In this document: positions 25,670-26,220 of the stretch, one piece after another
How positions within the stretch are numbered: the stretch's first letter is position 1
Layout: each line of letters starts with the position of its first letter
Source: Brevundimonas sp. UBA7664
GTDB taxonomy: Bacteria; Pseudomonadota; Alphaproteobacteria; Caulobacterales; Caulobacteraceae
DNA: 26,220 nucleotides
Assembly (NCBI RefSeq): GCF_002483305.1
Contig: NZ_DLHQ01000030.1
Coordinates: forward strand, 1-26,220
Direction: 5' to 3'
The notes under the pieces: generated by a model
The model's database searches: none
Told to the model about the DNA's origin: nothing
Seen by the model: only the letters and a program-made list of their open reading frames with translations
Program-made: the position numbers and the translations under genes

Positions 25670-26137
25670 ATGACCAAGACCGAGTTCCCCTTCGCCGCCG
25701 CTTTTGACTTCAACAAGATGTTCGACCCGAAGCTGTTTGATGCCCAGCAGATGTTTGCCGGCTACAAGCTGCCGGGCTTTGATGCCGATGCGCTGGCCGC
25801 CGCGCAGAAGAAGAATATGGATGCCATTGCCGCTGCCAACAAGAAGGCTTTTGAAGGCTATCAGGCGCTGGCCAAGCGCCAGGCCGAGCTGTTTCAGCAG
25901 GGCATCGAGGAACTGACCGCCCAGGTCAAGGATGTGATGGCCAAGGGCGCCAAGGATATCGATCCGACCAAGCAGGCCGAGCAGATCAAGTCCGCCGTGG
26001 AGAAGGCGCTGCTGAACCTGAAGGAACTGGCCGAGCTGGCGACCAAGACCAACACCGAGACTTTCGAGACGCTGAACAAGCGGGCCAACGAAGTGGTGGA
26101 AGAACTGCGCACCACCTTCGCCAAGTTCGGCAAGTAA
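25670..26137 (+). CDS. Phasin-family protein
   Basis: A 155-residue helical, amphipathic protein of the phasin family, which coats polyhydroxyalkanoate granules in the cytoplasm and controls their size and number. Landmarks are FDFNKMFDPKLFDAQQMFAG, DADALAAAQKKNMDAIAAAN, KAFEGYQALAKRQAELFQQG and a long helix with KQAEQIKSAVEKALLNLKEL and ANEVVEELRTTFAKF. ATG 25670 is preferred because GGAG (25657-25660) lies 9 bases upstream; ATG 25655 would add five residues (MERSI). Codon use (GAT, TTT, ATT, AAT often) differs from the suc genes and matches the truncated TetR segment, so both belong to the same foreign stretch. Granule binding is family knowledge; no pha synthesis gene is in view. Confidence 0.9.
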   Translation: MTKTEFPFAAAFDFNKMFDPKLFDAQQMFAGYKLPGFDADALAAAQKKNMDAIAAANKKAFEGYQALAKRQAELFQQGIEELTAQVKDVMAKGAKDIDPTKQAEQIKSAVEKALLNLKELAELATKTNTETFETLNKRANEVVEELRTTFAKFGK

Positions 26138-26147
26138 GCCTAGGGTG

Positions 26148-26170
26148 CGGACCCATTCTTAGCGGGTCCG
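26148..26170 (+). terminator. Stem-loop after the phasin gene
   Basis: CGGACCC-N9-GGGTCCG begins 10 bases after the phasin stop. There is no immediate T-run (TTTT comes at 26182-26185), so termination by this hairpin alone is uncertain; it may protect the 3' end. Confidence 0.5.
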
Positions 26171-26185
26171 TGACGGCGTGCTTTT

Positions 26186-26206
26186 CTTGCCTGGCCAGGA
26201 GGCAAG
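26186..26206. repeat. Second stem-loop near the window end
   Basis: CTTGCCT-N7-AGGCAAG is a perfect 7-bp inverted repeat preceded by TTTT. It may serve as a terminator for a gene coming from the right (the T-run would then follow its hairpin as an A-run on the plus strand only weakly), or be a binding site. Confidence 0.35.
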
Positions 26207-26220
26207 CCGAAAGCGATGTG

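Noticed and set aside
24987..26220. Genomic island with integration site at the suc operon
   Set aside because: No integrase, tRNA, direct repeat or transposase is visible at the boundary, and an island would rarely remove the E2 catalytic domain; an assembly join explains the data more simply.

Overview
The window is GC-rich alphaproteobacterial DNA. From about base 1 to 24,990 gene content and codon use point to Caulobacterales, most likely Brevundimonas or a close relative. The signs are near-exclusive C/G third positions, abundant Tat and lipoprotein signal peptides, Caulobacter-like promoter elements (TTGxCx with CTATAT or GCTA boxes), a TonB-dependent receptor and the order sucC, sucD, sucA, sucB. 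I inferred this by eye and ran no database search.

Layout. (1) 1-1.9 kb: two tandem secreted proteins resembling the DUF4893 family, the first cut by the window edge, then a small membrane protein resembling the tail of a prohibitin/SPFH protein. (2) 1.9-5.8 kb, minus strand: a LysE-type exporter, then a tightly packed trio of Tat-type serine hydrolase, TPR protein and DUF4240-like protein. (3) 5.9-8.5 kb: clpB with a candidate heat-shock promoter. (4) 8.5-10.7 kb: repeat-rich spacer DNA holding a microprotein candidate, an unknown protein, a membrane-anchored DUF1493-like (acyl-carrier-protein-like) protein, two copies of a roughly 93-bp intergenic repeat and a 145-bp palindrome. (5) 10.7-18.2 kb: DUF2141 protein and a Tat-exported carotenoid-oxygenase-family enzyme; facing them a translationally coupled TetR and membrane LytTR regulator pair; divergent from TetR a TonB-dependent receptor, then an MFS transporter. 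This may be a capture, import and cleavage locus for a hydrophobic or aromatic compound. (6) 18.2-25 kb: TCA-cycle genes sucC, an unrelated secreted protein overlapping the sucC stop, sucD, sucA and the first part of sucB.

The strongest anomaly is at about 24,987-25,000. SucB reads normally through two lipoyl domains and into its E1/E3-binding domain. It then runs in frame into the back part of a TetR-family regulator and lacks the whole E2 catalytic domain. From that point codon use changes (many GAT, TTT, TTG and ATT codons), and the following gene is a phasin with its own strong promoter and a PhaR-like site. The last 1.2 kb therefore looks as if it comes from a different alphaproteobacterium, perhaps Rhodospirillales-like. 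A chimeric assembly join is the simplest explanation; a real recombination or gene fusion is the alternative.

I saw no rRNA, tRNA, CRISPR array, insertion-sequence transposase or phage gene.
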